Made by a program: the position numbers and the translations under genes. The notes below the pieces were generated by a model. The model was given only the letters and a program-made list of their open reading frames with translations, did not search any database and was not told where the DNA came from. This document shows positions 33,181 through 42,057 of a stretch of 64,000 bases of DNA, in pieces (within the stretch, counting starts at the first letter, position 1; each line of letters starts with the position of its first letter). The stretch is from [Enterobacter] lignolyticus SCF1 (GTDB lineage: Bacteria; Pseudomonadota; Gammaproteobacteria; Enterobacterales; Enterobacteriaceae). The stretch lies in assembly GCF_000164865.1 (NCBI RefSeq), contig NC_014618.1:2976001-3040000 (forward strand), in the 5' to 3' direction.

Positions 33181-33627
33181 ATGCGTACCGTTCTGAATAT
33201 TCTGAATTTTGTATTGGGTGGCTTTGCCACCACGTTGGGGTGGCTAGTGGCGACGGTGGTCAGCGTGATTTTAATTATCACGCTGCCGCTCTCGCGCTCA
33301 TGCTGGGAGATTACCAAACTATCACTGGTGCCTTACGGCAACGAAGCGATTCATGTCGATGAGCTGGAGCCGGGCAATAAAAATGCGCTGCTCAACGCGG
33401 GCGGCACCCTGTTGAACGTACTGTGGTTTGTTCTGTTCGGCTGGTGGCTGTGCCTGATGCATATTTTCACCGGCATCATGCAGTGCGTCACGATTATTGG
33501 CATTCCCGTCGGTATCGCGAACTTCAAAATCGCGGCGATTGCGCTGTGGCCGGTAGGCCGCCGCGTGGTATCAGTGGAAGTCGCTCGCGCTGCGCGTGAA
33601 GCTAACGCCCGCCGTCGTTTTCAGTGA
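33181..33627 (+). CDS. yccF: Inner-membrane protein YccF
   Basis: A 148-aa membrane protein with two YccF-domain repeats: FVLGGFATTLGWLVATVVSVILIITLP near the N-terminus and NVLWFVLFGWWLCLMHIFTGIMQCVTIIGIPVGIANFKIA later, each with a hydrophobic pair. The function is unknown. The stop lies 17 bp before the preferred yccS start, and an in-frame GTG of yccS overlaps it, so the two are co-transcribed. Confidence 0.92.
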   Translation: MRTVLNILNFVLGGFATTLGWLVATVVSVILIITLPLSRSCWEITKLSLVPYGNEAIHVDELEPGNKNALLNAGGTLLNVLWFVLFGWWLCLMHIFTGIMQCVTIIGIPVGIANFKIAAIALWPVGRRVVSVEVARAAREANARRRFQ

Positions 33628-33644
33628 CAGGGACACATGCCCGC

Positions 33645-35780
33645 ATGCTAAGCCCCGTCATCAGACGTTATACCTGGAACAGCGCCTGGCTGTATAACGT
33701 CAGAATTTTTATCGCCCTTTGCGGCACCGTCGCCCTGCCCTGGTGGCTGGGCGACGTTAAGCTGACGATCCCGCTGACGCTTGGCGTTGTCGCGGCAGCG
33801 CTCACCGATCTTGACGATCGCCTTGCCGGGCGGTTGCGCAACCTGGTGATTACCCTTGCCTGCTTCTTTATTGCTTCCGCTTCCGTCGAGCTGCTGTTTC
33901 CCTGGCCCTGGGCGTTCGCGCTGGGGCTGACGCTCTCTACCAGCGGTTTTATCCTGCTCGGCGGACTGGGCCAGCGCTATGCCACGATCGCCTTCGGCGC
34001 TCTGCTCATCGCGATTTATACGATGCTTGGCGTTTCGCTCTACGACCACTGGTACCAGCAGCCGCTGCTGCTGATCGCCGGCGCGGTCTGGTATAACCTG
34101 CTGACGCTCACGGGGCATCTGATTTTTCCGATCCGCCCGCTGCAGGATAACCTCGCCCGCAGCTATGAGCAGCTGGCCCACTATCTTGAGCTGAAGTCAC
34201 GCCTGTTTGACCCGGATATTGAGGATGAAAGCCAGGCGCCGATGTATGAGCTGGCGCTGGCGAACGGGCAGCTGGTCGCGACCCTGAATCAGACCAAAAC
34301 GTCGCTGCTGACGCGCCTGCGCGGCGATCGCGGCCAGCGGGGCACCCGTCGGACGCTGCATTACTACTTTGTCGCCCAGGATATTCACGAGCGCGCCAGC
34401 TCATCGCACATCCAGTACCAGATGCTGCGGGACAACTTTCGCTACAGCGACGTGATGTTTCGCTTTCAGCGGCTGATGTCGATGCAGTCTCAGGCCTGCC
34501 AGCAGCTGGCGAAATCCATTCTGCTGCGTACCCCCTACCAGCATGACGGACGCTTTGAGCGCGTATTCGCCCACCTTGATGCGGCGCTCGATCGCGTCAA
34601 GGCCAGCGGCGCGCCAGCCGAGCAGATGAAGGCGCTGGGTTTTCTGCTCAATAACCTGCGCGCCATCGACGCTCAGTTGGCCACCATTGAGTCAGAACAA
34701 CAGCAGGCGCAGCCGCAAAGCGAAACAGAAACGCTGCTGGCCGACGACAGCCTGCACGGCTTTAGCGACATCCGCTTACGCCTGAGCCGCAACCTGTCGC
34801 CGGAATCGGCGCTGTTCCGCCATGCCGTGAGGATGTCGCTGGTGCTATGCGCGGGCTATGCCTTCATTCAGTTTACCGGGCTGCACCACGGCTACTGGAT
34901 CCTGCTGACCAGCCTGTTCGTCTGCCAGCCTAACTACAACGCCACCCGGCACCGCCTGGCGCTGCGTATCGTCGGCACGCTAATCGGTGTGGCGATTGGC
35001 CTGCCGGTGCTGCTGCTGGTGCCGTCGGTTGAAGGACAGCTGCTGCTGATCGTCCTCACCGGCGTGCTATTCTTTGCGTTTCGCAACGTCCAGTACGCCC
35101 ATGCAACCATGTTCATCACGCTGCTGGTGCTGCTGTGCTTCAACCTGCTGGGCGAAGGATTCGAGGTCGCCCTGCCGCGCATCTTCGATACCCTGCTCGG
35201 CTGCGCCATCGCCTGGGCCGCCGTCAGCTTTATCTGGCCGGACTGGAAATTCCGCAACCTGCCGAGGGTGCTGGAGCGCGCCATTGACGCTAACTGCCGC
35301 TATCTGGACGCCATCCTCGAGCAGTACCATCAGGGACGCGATAATCGTCTGGCATACCGTATCGCCCGCCGCGATGCTTATAACCGCGATGCGGAGCTGG
35401 CGTCGGTAGTGTCTAACATGTCGACGGAGCCGCGCATGACGGACGAGATGCGGGAAACCGCGTTCCGTTTGCTGTGTCTCAACCACACGTTTACCAGCTA
35501 CATTGCAGCGCTGGGCGCCCATCGGGAAAAGCTAGGAAACCCGGAGATCCTGACGCTGCTTGATGACGCCGTCTGCTATGTGGATGACGCCTTTCACCAT
35601 ACCCCGGCAGATGAGCAGCGCGTGCAGCTGTCGCTATCCGGGCTGATGGAGAGGATCCGCCATCTTGAGCCGAGAGCCGACAGCAAAGAGCCGCTGGTGC
35701 TGCAGCAGATTGGCCTGATGGTAAGCCTGCTGCCGGAGATTTGCCGTCTGCAGCAGCAGGTGCTTTGCCAACCGCGTTAA
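33645..35780 (+). CDS. yccS: Inner-membrane protein YccS (FUSC-like)
   Basis: A 711-aa membrane protein from the ATG at 33645 (MLSPVIRRYTWNSAWLYN), matching the E. coli start; a GTG at 33624 would add seven residues. Two sets of membrane helices (about residues 15-150 and 395-520) flank and precede cytoplasmic helical domains, the layout of the FUSC/aromatic acid exporter-like family. The region HHGYWILLTSLFVCQPNYNATRHRL is strongly conserved. Its substrate is unknown. The TAA overlaps the tfoX stop on the other strand. Confidence 0.94.
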   Translation: MLSPVIRRYTWNSAWLYNVRIFIALCGTVALPWWLGDVKLTIPLTLGVVAAALTDLDDRLAGRLRNLVITLACFFIASASVELLFPWPWAFALGLTLSTSGFILLGGLGQRYATIAFGALLIAIYTMLGVSLYDHWYQQPLLLIAGAVWYNLLTLTGHLIFPIRPLQDNLARSYEQLAHYLELKSRLFDPDIEDESQAPMYELALANGQLVATLNQTKTSLLTRLRGDRGQRGTRRTLHYYFVAQDIHERASSSHIQYQMLRDNFRYSDVMFRFQRLMSMQSQACQQLAKSILLRTPYQHDGRFERVFAHLDAALDRVKASGAPAEQMKALGFLLNNLRAIDAQLATIESEQQQAQPQSETETLLADDSLHGFSDIRLRLSRNLSPESALFRHAVRMSLVLCAGYAFIQFTGLHHGYWILLTSLFVCQPNYNATRHRLALRIVGTLIGVAIGLPVLLLVPSVEGQLLLIVLTGVLFFAFRNVQYAHATMFITLLVLLCFNLLGEGFEVALPRIFDTLLGCAIAWAAVSFIWPDWKFRNLPRVLERAIDANCRYLDAILEQYHQGRDNRLAYRIARRDAYNRDAELASVVSNMSTEPRMTDEMRETAFRLLCLNHTFTSYIAALGAHREKLGNPEILTLLDDAVCYVDDAFHHTPADEQRVQLSLSGLMERIRHLEPRADSKEPLVLQQIGLMVSLLPEICRLQQQVLCQPR

Positions 35781-36391
35781 CCTCTCTTCTCCTGTGTCAG
35801 CATCTCAGCCCATTCCTGCAGATGCTGACGCCGCTGGTGCGGAATAGCCGCCGCATGGAGCCCAAGTATTGCGCCTTCCAGAGCAAACAGAACGCTCACG
35901 TTCAAATCTTTTCTGAGCCTGCGCAGCCGAAACCAGACGGTGGCGGAGCCCAGCGCGCGAAGCGTTTGCGGATCCTTGACGCCGCTTTCATGCAGCAGCA
36001 TCTCCAGCTGGAACGAGATATTCGGTAAATCCTTCAGCCGCCCCGTTCCCCGTCGTCGCCGTTTCTCCTGCAGCGCTTCGCCAAGCGACTGCTTTGACAG
36101 CTGCAACAGCAAAGGCCTGTTCAGCCAGAGGTCGTCATCCACCCGGTAATAGTTCAGGGAAACGCGCCTGCCGCGTTTCGAGAGCGTCAGCAGCGTCGGC
36201 GGATGCGTAACGTGATAGGTCGCGCTTTCCTCGCATACCCTGAGGTACAGCTCCCCCTCCGCCACCATGGCGAATACCGTGTCGTCGACGGAGAGGCTGT
36301 ACCCGCCAAACAGCGCGCGATGGCGAATCTTTCCCAGAGGCGACAAACATTCTTCAGATTCATAGATCCGTTGATACGATAATTTTTTCAT
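35777..36391 (-). CDS. tfoX: Competence regulator TfoX/Sxy
   Basis: A 204-aa protein with an N-terminal TfoX domain (LSPLGKIRHRALFGGYSLSVDDTVFAMV) and a C-terminal helix-hairpin-helix-like domain (LKDLPNISFQLEMLLHESGVKDPQTLRALGSATVWFRL). It directs CRP to CRP-S sites in front of DNA-uptake genes. The gene sits between yccS and sulA as in E. coli. Its stop codon shares bases with the yccS stop (35777-35780), so the genes meet tail to tail. Confidence 0.93.
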   Translation of the reverse strand: MKKLSYQRIYESEECLSPLGKIRHRALFGGYSLSVDDTVFAMVAEGELYLRVCEESATYHVTHPPTLLTLSKRGRRVSLNYYRVDDDLWLNRPLLLQLSKQSLGEALQEKRRRRGTGRLKDLPNISFQLEMLLHESGVKDPQTLRALGSATVWFRLRRLRKDLNVSVLFALEGAILGLHAAAIPHQRRQHLQEWAEMLTQEKRG

Positions 36392-36565
36392 GATTATTCC
36401 CTGTAATCATGGACATAGATTCAACATGTGATAACGGATCCGCTAACAGGGAAAATAGGAAACTTCAGCCACTGGGGCAAGATCAACCTGCGACAGTTCA
36501 CCGTAACCGGACAATTTTGCGAGATGCTTTCAGAAAATGAGGTTGATCTTTGTACTCAGTGGATG

Positions 36566-36585
36566 TACTGTATATTCATACAGTA
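36566..36585 (+). promoter_or_regulatory. LexA operator of sulA
   Basis: TACTGTATATTCATACAGTA is a near-perfect SOS box (CTG-N10-CAG) 22 bp upstream of the sulA ATG. A TTGATC -35-like hexamer stands at 36543-36548. The layout matches E. coli sulA. Confidence 0.95.
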
Positions 36586-36606
36586 ACCCACAAGGCGGGA
36601 TGCACT

Positions 36607-37107
36607 ATGTACACTTCTGGTTATGTTAATCGCTCATCAATGACTCCGGCGTCCACAGCGGGCCGCCCTTCTCAGCCCCTTTCCAGCGGACTGATCAGCG
36701 AAGTGCTTTACCGTGAAGATCAGCCAATGATGACGCAGCTGCTGCTGTTGCCTCTTCTGCAGCAGCTGGGGCAGCAGGAGCGCTGGCAGCTGTGGTTAAC
36801 GCCGCAGCAGAGGCTGAGCCGCCAGTGGGTTCAGGCATCCGGATTATCGCTGTCAAAAGTGATGCAGGCAAATCAGATGACGCCGCAGGAAACGCTGGAG
36901 TCGATGATTCGCGCCTTGCGCACCGGTAACTATAGCGTGGTCATCGGCTGGCTGCCGGAAGCATTGACTGAAGAGGAACATATTCGGCTGGTTGACGCAG
37001 CGGAAGAAGGTAACGCGTTGGGGTTTGTGATGCGCCCTGTACGCAACAATCCCCTGCCACCGAGACAATTTTCAGGCGCAAAAATTCACTCAAATGTGTT
37101 TCATTGA
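36607..37107 (+). CDS. sulA: SOS cell-division inhibitor SulA
   Basis: Blocks FtsZ polymerisation during the SOS response and is removed by Lon. The ATG at 36607 (MYTSGYVNRSS) gives 166 aa. The FtsZ-inhibiting core is conserved (EVLYREDQPMMTQLLLLPLLQQLG; RWQLWLTPQQRLSRQWVQASGL; MIRALRTGNYSVVIGWLP). The C-terminal Lon-recognition tail is kept as SGAKIHSNVFH, ending in His. The N-terminal ~30 residues are variable in this family. LexA control is evident from the operator. Confidence 0.96.
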   Translation: MYTSGYVNRSSMTPASTAGRPSQPLSSGLISEVLYREDQPMMTQLLLLPLLQQLGQQERWQLWLTPQQRLSRQWVQASGLSLSKVMQANQMTPQETLESMIRALRTGNYSVVIGWLPEALTEEEHIRLVDAAEEGNALGFVMRPVRNNPLPPRQFSGAKIHSNVFH

Positions 37108-37457
37108 GTGAAATTAAGATTTTTCCTGGTATTTTTTTTAGACGTTCGATAACCCACTCTTTCTAAGGGTCAATTTTGCGGGAATGCTTGTCTGGCGCGG
37201 TTTGCAGCATTTTATACCGCCTAAAAAATAGGCGCATTTGTTAAATAATGTGTACACAATTCTTTTTTTTTCATATGCCTGACAGACTTCACACTTGTAA
37301 GTTTTCAGCTACGTTGTAGACTTTACATCGCCAGGGGTGCTCGGCTGACACTATATATTGGCATAGTTATTAACAAGTCACGCCCCCGGTGAAGGATTTA
37401 ACCGTGAGTTCCTGATGGATCTTCATGGCGATTTTGGATGATAACGAGGCGCAAAAA
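37108..37457 (+). promoter_or_regulatory. ompA promoter and long 5' leader
   Basis: This 350-bp gap has no gene. From about 37275 (GCCTGACAGACTTCACACTT) the sequence follows the E. coli ompA promoter and leader closely: GTAGACTTTACATCGCCAGG, GTGAAGGATTTAACCGTG, then GAGGCGCAAAAAATG. The leader is known in E. coli to stabilise the mRNA and to bind Hfq and the small RNA MicA near the ribosome binding site. It is shortened relative to E. coli in the middle. The left 150 bp holds nothing recognisable. Confidence 0.8.
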
Positions 37458-38513
37458 ATGAAAAAGACAGCTATCGCGATTGCAGTGGCACTGGCTGGCT
37501 TCGCTACCGTAGCGCAGGCCGCTCCGAAAGATAATACCTGGTATGCAGGTGGTAAACTGGGTTGGTCCCAGTTCCATGATACCGGTTGGTACAACGATGA
37601 CCTGAACAACAACGGCCCGACTCACAACAGTCAGCTGGGTGCCGGTGCGTTCGGTGGTTATCAGGTGAACCCGTACGTTGGTTTCGAAATGGGTTATGAC
37701 TGGCTGGGCCGTATGCCGTACAAAGGCGACAAAGTTAACGGCGCATTCAAAGCTCAGGGCGTTCAGCTGACCGCTAAACTGGGTTACCCAATTACTGACG
37801 ATCTGGACATCTACACCCGTCTGGGCGGCATGATCTGGCGTGCAGACTCCAGCAACAGCATCGCTGGCGACAACCACGACACCGGCGTTTCTCCGCTGGT
37901 TGCTGGTGGCGTTGAGTGGGCAATTACCCGTGATATCGCAACCCGTCTGGAATACCAGTGGGTTAACAACATCGGTGACGCAGGTACCGTCGGCGTTCGT
38001 CCGGACAACGGCATGCTGAGCCTGGGTGTTTCCTACCGTTTCGGCCAGGGCGAAGTTGCAGCTCCAGTAGTTGCTCCGGCTCCGGCTCCGGCTCCGGCTG
38101 TACAGACCAAACACTTCACTCTGAAGTCTGACGTTCTGTTCAACTTCAACAAAGCGACCCTGAAACCGGAAGGTAAACAGGCTCTTGATCAGCTGTACTC
38201 CCAGCTGAGCAACCTGGATCCGAAAGACGGTTCCGTCGTTGTTCTGGGCTACACTGACCGCATCGGTTCTGAAGCATACAACCAGAAACTGTCCACCCAG
38301 CGTGCTCAGTCTGTTGTAGATTACCTGGTATCTAAAGGTATCCCGGCTAACAAAATCTCTGCACGTGGCATGGGCAAATCTGACCCGGTTACCGGCAGCA
38401 CCTGTAACAACGTGAAAGCTCGCGCTGCACTGATCGACTGCCTGGCACCAGATCGTCGCGTAGAGATCGAAGTTAAAGGTATCAAAGACGTTGTAACTCA
38501 GCCGCAGGCTTAA
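37458..38513 (+). CDS. ompA: Outer membrane protein A
   Basis: Abundant outer-membrane protein linking the envelope to peptidoglycan. The ATG at 37458 follows GAGGCGCAAAAA and starts a 21-residue signal peptide ending AQA. The mature protein has an eight-stranded barrel (APKDNTWYAGGKLGW ... SLGVSYRFGQG), an Ala/Pro linker, and an OmpA-like peptidoglycan-binding domain (SDVLFNFNKATLKPEGKQALDQL; GYTDRIGSEAYNQKLSTQRAQSV; NNVKARAALIDCLAPDRRVEIEVKG). Surface loops 1 (DTGWYNDDLNNNGPTHNS) and 3 (SSNSIAGDNHDTG) differ from E. coli and are typical sites of variation. Codon use is strongly biased, as expected for high expression. Confidence 0.98.
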   Translation: MKKTAIAIAVALAGFATVAQAAPKDNTWYAGGKLGWSQFHDTGWYNDDLNNNGPTHNSQLGAGAFGGYQVNPYVGFEMGYDWLGRMPYKGDKVNGAFKAQGVQLTAKLGYPITDDLDIYTRLGGMIWRADSSNSIAGDNHDTGVSPLVAGGVEWAITRDIATRLEYQWVNNIGDAGTVGVRPDNGMLSLGVSYRFGQGEVAAPVVAPAPAPAPAVQTKHFTLKSDVLFNFNKATLKPEGKQALDQLYSQLSNLDPKDGSVVVLGYTDRIGSEAYNQKLSTQRAQSVVDYLVSKGIPANKISARGMGKSDPVTGSTCNNVKARAALIDCLAPDRRVEIEVKGIKDVVTQPQA

Positions 38514-38527
38514 GTTTCTCGTCTTAT

Positions 38528-38557
38528 AAAAAAACCCCGCGCTGCGGGGTTTTTTTT
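38528..38557 (+). terminator. Terminator of ompA
   Basis: A 13-bp A/T-extended stem around CCCCGC GCT GCGGGG ends in a T run. A-rich on the left, so it may also serve matP. Confidence 0.93.
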
Positions 38558-38579
38558 GCCAGAACGAAAAACGCGAAGG

Positions 38580-39032
38580 TTACTCTTTACCTAACAGCGC
38601 CTGTAAATCCTGCTTCAGACTGCTCATCTTCGTCGCGTACTTCTCTTTGTTTTCCGCGTCTTCAATCAGCTGCACAATGGTCTCGGATAGCGTTTTGCCG
38701 CGACGCTGCGCCAGCCCCGCCAGCCTCTGCCAGACCATAAACTCCAGATCGATAGATTTCTTCCGCGTATGCTGATGCTCGGCGTTAAAATGCCGCTTAC
38801 GCCGCGCGCGAATGGTCTGCTTCATGCGGTTTTGCAGGTCAGGATTCATATGCTGCTCAATCCAGCCGTTAACCTGCACGGGTTCATTTTCGAGCGTCAG
38901 CAATACATCTACCGCTTCCTGAGCAGCGCTGGCCTCAACATAGCGGGTGATAAGCTCGCCTTCGCGATGCTTCTTTACCAGATAATGCCATTTCCAGCCG
39001 CTTTCAAGGTTTTCCAGTTGTTGATATTTCAT
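38580..39032 (-). CDS. matP: Ter macrodomain organiser MatP
   Basis: Binds matS sites and condenses the Ter region of the chromosome; also contacts ZapB at the divisome. It is 150 aa, the E. coli length. A helical N-terminal part (MKYQQLENLESGWKWHYLVKKHREGE) is followed by a ribbon-helix-helix (KSIDLEFMVWQRLAGLAQRRGKTLSETIVQLIEDAE) and a C-terminal coiled coil (YATKMSSLKQDLQALLG). Presence of matP here places the window near the Ter side in the usual map. Confidence 0.95.
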   Translation of the reverse strand: MKYQQLENLESGWKWHYLVKKHREGELITRYVEASAAQEAVDVLLTLENEPVQVNGWIEQHMNPDLQNRMKQTIRARRKRHFNAEHQHTRKKSIDLEFMVWQRLAGLAQRRGKTLSETIVQLIEDAENKEKYATKMSSLKQDLQALLGKE

Positions 39033-39216
39033 TGCGATCTCAATGTGACCGTGTAACTCATTTCAGAATAACAGGTTTTTACCGTTGTGCTGAGAAGAAA
39101 TCGCCTTCCGTGCGCAGCGTCGGGAAGCCGCTGAAAGATGCCCGCTATTCCCCGTGTGCTCGCTGGCAGCATAGGGTATAATCCTTTGCTTTACATCTAA
39201 CTAAAAAACAGCGACT

Positions 39217-40974
39217 TTGACCATTACTAAACTTCCCCGACGCGCTCTTGTCCCTGATACTGAGGCCTTTCAGACGCTGTTTGCACAGCCTGACCTGGCT
39301 TCGGATCCCGGTTCTTTACTGAGCGACACTCAGGCGCGCTTATTTTACGCGCTGGAGCAATTTCTCCATCCGCAGGCGATCTCCTCATTTCTGCTGGTGA
39401 AAGCGCCGGAGGAGCCCGATTATTTTCAGCTATTGAACGACGCAACCGTCGAGCTGCGTGAGCCCGCTGAAACGCTGACCGGCGTGAATTACCAGATACA
39501 GGGTAAGAACGTGACGATGCAGCCCGCCGGGCAGGCAGACGACAATTTTGCAAGCCAGGGTCCCGTCATTCACGCCGATTGGGTGGAGGCTGAGCAGCTG
39601 TTCGGCTGCGTACGTCAGTTTAATGGTGAAATTAGCCTGCAGCCGGGCCTGGTGCATCAGGCCAACGGCGGCGTGCTGATCCTCTCTCTGCGCGCGCTGC
39701 TCGCGCAGCCGCTGCTCTGGATGCGCCTGAAAAATATCGTCACCCAGCAGCGTTTCCGCTGGCTCTCCTTTGATGACGCCCGTCCCCTGCCCGTCAGCAT
39801 CCCGGCCATGCCGCTTTCGCTGAAGGTGATGCTGGTCGGCGAACGGGAATCGCTTGCCGATTTCCAGGAAATGGAGCCGGAGCTGTACGACACTATTATT
39901 TACAGCGAATACGAAGACAACCTGCAGATTGTTGACGAAGAGACGCAAAAGCTGTGGTGCCAGTGGGTATGGCATATCGCGCATCAGCAGAATCTGCCGG
40001 GACCCGACGCCTCGGCCTGGCCATTGCTTATCCAGGAAGCCGCGCGTTATACCGGCGACCAGCAAACGCTGCCGCTGTGTCCGCTGTGGATTGGCCGCCA
40101 GCTGCGCGAAGCGGCCGCCTTTTGCGATACCGGCAGCCTGAACGCCGAACAGCTTGCGACGATGCTAAATCAGCGCCAGTGGCGCGAGGGGTATCTTGCT
40201 GAACGGATGCAGGACGAAATTTTACTTGAGCAGATCCTTATCGAAACCGACGGCGAGCAGGTCGGTCAGATTAATGCGCTGTCGGTCATTGAATTTCCGG
40301 GCCATCCGCGCGCGTTCGGCGAACCATCCCGTATCAGCTGCGTGGTCCATATCGGCGACGGCGAATTTACCGATATCGAACGCAAAGCCGAGCTGGGCGG
40401 TAACATTCATGCCAAGGGCATGATGATCATGCAGTCGTTCCTGATGGCAGAGCTGGGTCTTGAGCAGCAGATCCCCTTCTCGGCCTCGCTGACGTTCGAG
40501 CAGTCCTACAGCGAAGTCGACGGCGATAGCGCCTCAATGGCTGAGCTCTGCGCGCTGATAAGCGCGCTGGCCAACGTTCCGGTGAATCAGAGTATTGCCA
40601 TCACCGGCTCCGTCGACCAGTTTGGGCGGGCGCAGCCCGTCGGCGGGCTGAATGAGAAGATTGAAGGGTTTTTCGCTATCTGCCAGCAGCGCGGGCTGAC
40701 CGGAAAACAGGGCGTCATTATTCCGTCGGCGAATATTCGTCATCTGAGTCTGGCCCAGGACGTACAGCAGGCGGTAGAGGCCGGCGAGTTTTCGCTCTGG
40801 GCGATTGATGATGTTACCGATGCCCTTCCGCTTCTGACCCAGCTGGTGTGGGACGGCGAAGGCAAAACGACGCTGCTACAAACTATCCAGGAGCGTATCG
40901 CGCAGGCGACGCAGCCGGACGCGCATCAGCGCCCCTGGCCGCTGCGCTGGCTAAACTGGTTTAATTCCAACTGA
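39217..40974 (+). CDS. lonH: Lon-like protease homolog LonH (YcbZ)
   Basis: A 585-aa Lon-related protein. The C-terminal protease domain carries the Ser-Lys dyad: Ser in DGDSASMAEL and Lys in GGLNEKIEGFF. IGQINALSVIEFPGHPRAFGEPSRISC and GGNIHAKGMMIMQSFL are characteristic. The N-terminal part resembles an AAA region but shows no Walker A motif. It starts at TTG (39217), as in E. coli ycbZ. The physiological substrates are unknown. Followed by fabA; FadR and FabR sites begin at its stop. Confidence 0.92.
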   Translation: MTITKLPRRALVPDTEAFQTLFAQPDLASDPGSLLSDTQARLFYALEQFLHPQAISSFLLVKAPEEPDYFQLLNDATVELREPAETLTGVNYQIQGKNVTMQPAGQADDNFASQGPVIHADWVEAEQLFGCVRQFNGEISLQPGLVHQANGGVLILSLRALLAQPLLWMRLKNIVTQQRFRWLSFDDARPLPVSIPAMPLSLKVMLVGERESLADFQEMEPELYDTIIYSEYEDNLQIVDEETQKLWCQWVWHIAHQQNLPGPDASAWPLLIQEAARYTGDQQTLPLCPLWIGRQLREAAAFCDTGSLNAEQLATMLNQRQWREGYLAERMQDEILLEQILIETDGEQVGQINALSVIEFPGHPRAFGEPSRISCVVHIGDGEFTDIERKAELGGNIHAKGMMIMQSFLMAELGLEQQIPFSASLTFEQSYSEVDGDSASMAELCALISALANVPVNQSIAITGSVDQFGRAQPVGGLNEKIEGFFAICQQRGLTGKQGVIIPSANIRHLSLAQDVQQAVEAGEFSLWAIDDVTDALPLLTQLVWDGEGKTTLLQTIQERIAQATQPDAHQRPWPLRWLNWFNSN

Positions 40975-40985
40975 TCGGACTTGTT
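40969..40985. promoter_or_regulatory. FadR site of fabA
   Basis: AACTGATCGGACTTGTT corresponds base for base to the E. coli fabA FadR activation site and overlaps the lonH stop codon. Confidence 0.8.
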
Positions 40986-40986
40986 C

Positions 40987-41004
40987 AGCGTACACGTGTT
41001 AGCT
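40987..41004. promoter_or_regulatory. FabR site of fabA
   Basis: AGCGTACACGTGTTAGCT matches the FabR palindrome (AGCGTACACGTGTTCGCT type) and lies immediately downstream of the FadR site, as in E. coli fabA. Confidence 0.85.
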
Positions 41005-41043
41005 ATCCTGCGTCGCGAACTCAAAATAAGGCTTACTGAAAAC

Positions 41044-41562
41044 ATGGTAGATAAACGCGAATCCTATACAAAAGAAGACCTTCTTGCCTCTGGTCGCGGT
41101 GAGCTGTTTGGCGCTAAAGGCCCGCAGCTGCCGGCACCGAACATGCTGATGATGGACCGTGTCGTCAAAATGACGGAAACGGGCGGCAACTTCGATAAAG
41201 GCTACGTTGAAGCAGAGCTGGATATTAATCCGGACCTGTGGTTCTTCGGTTGTCACTTTATCGGCGATCCGGTCATGCCGGGCTGCCTCGGTCTTGACGC
41301 CATGTGGCAGCTGGTCGGTTTTTACCTCGGCTGGCTGGGCGGTGAAGGCAAAGGGCGTGCTCTGGGCGTAGGCGAAGTGAAGTTTACCGGTCAGGTTCTG
41401 CCGAGCGCGAAGAAAGTCACCTACCGTATCCACTTCAAGCGCATCGTTAACCGTCGTCTGATCATGGGTCTGGCCGATGGTGAAGTGCTGGTTGATGGTC
41501 GTCTGATCTATACCGCAACCGACCTGAAAGTTGGTCTGTTCCAGGATACTTCCGCGTTCTGA
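41044..41562 (+). CDS. fabA: 3-hydroxydecanoyl-ACP dehydratase/isomerase
   Basis: Dehydrates 3-hydroxydecanoyl-ACP and isomerises trans-2 to cis-3-decenoyl-ACP, the branch point to unsaturated fatty acids. The ATG at 41044 gives 172 aa. The catalytic His and Asp are present in FGCHFIGDPVMPGCLGLDAMWQL, 14 residues apart. KRIVNRRLIMGLADGEVLVDGR is also conserved. Control by FadR (activation) and FabR (repression) is visible upstream. Confidence 0.98.
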   Translation: MVDKRESYTKEDLLASGRGELFGAKGPQLPAPNMLMMDRVVKMTETGGNFDKGYVEAELDINPDLWFFGCHFIGDPVMPGCLGLDAMWQLVGFYLGWLGGEGKGRALGVGEVKFTGQVLPSAKKVTYRIHFKRIVNRRLIMGLADGEVLVDGRLIYTATDLKVGLFQDTSAF

Positions 41563-41592
41563 TCCCCCTGTTTTATACGACGTATAAACGGC

Positions 41593-41616
41593 GAAGCCTC
41601 CATGTATGGAGGCTTC
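41593..41616 (+). terminator. Terminator of fabA
   Basis: A 10-bp stem GAAGCCTCCA/TGGAGGCTTC with a TGTA loop is followed by TTAATTT. It lies between the convergent fabA and rmf and may serve both. Confidence 0.8.
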
Positions 41617-41635
41617 TTAATTTAAAGAGACAGCA

Positions 41636-41803
41636 TCAGGCGACTACTGCCCTGTCCTCCATGGCTTCTCGCCAGCCTCCCAGCCAATGAGACCTTTGAT
41701 TCAAGGTCTGGTAAGGACACATTTCTTTCGATCTTCCGACAATGCCGGCCTGGTAACCACGTTGATGTGCCCGTTCCAGGCGATCTCGTTTTTGTCTCTT
41801 CAT
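41636..41803 (-). CDS. rmf: Ribosome modulation factor
   Basis: A 55-aa basic protein that dimerises 70S ribosomes into inactive 100S particles in stationary phase. The reading begins MKRQKRDRLERAHQRGYQAG, continues EMCPYQTLNQRSHWLGGWREAM and ends at TGA (41636-41638). GAGGGAAACGAGGC precedes the ATG. A longer overlapping frame on the same strand (41622-41819) is a frame-shifted shadow. It differs from the E. coli protein at only a few positions. Confidence 0.95.
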   Translation of the reverse strand: MKRQKRDRLERAHQRGYQAGIVGRSKEMCPYQTLNQRSHWLGGWREAMEDRAVVA

Positions 41804-42001
41804 GCCTCGTTTCCCTCATTTTTAGATCTGGTGGAAAAGAAAACAGTGATTACAAAACATGCAATCACCTATAAGAGATACCGTGAATTACCGGGATCGT
41901 CAATGCGCAAAATTCACGCCATTGTCATATTTGTGAGCTACGCAAAATTTCATTTGTACAAAAAATGTGAGCTCGCACAAGTAACAAGCTGAGTGAACAG
42001 C

Positions 42002-42043
42002 AAAAAAAAGCTGTCGCGGAACCGCGGTTCGCAACGGCTTTTT
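42002..42043 (-). terminator. Terminator of the pqiABC operon
   Basis: On the minus strand an imperfect GC-rich hairpin (AGCCGTTGCG ... GCGACAGCT) is followed by eight T, 15 bp after the pqiC stop. Confidence 0.8.
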
Positions 42044-42057
42044 CTAATAGATTTTAC

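Noticed and set aside
41622..41819. 65-codon minus-strand frame over rmf
   Set aside because: It is the wrong frame: it shares nucleotides with rmf but not the RMF sequence, which reads correctly at 41636-41803.
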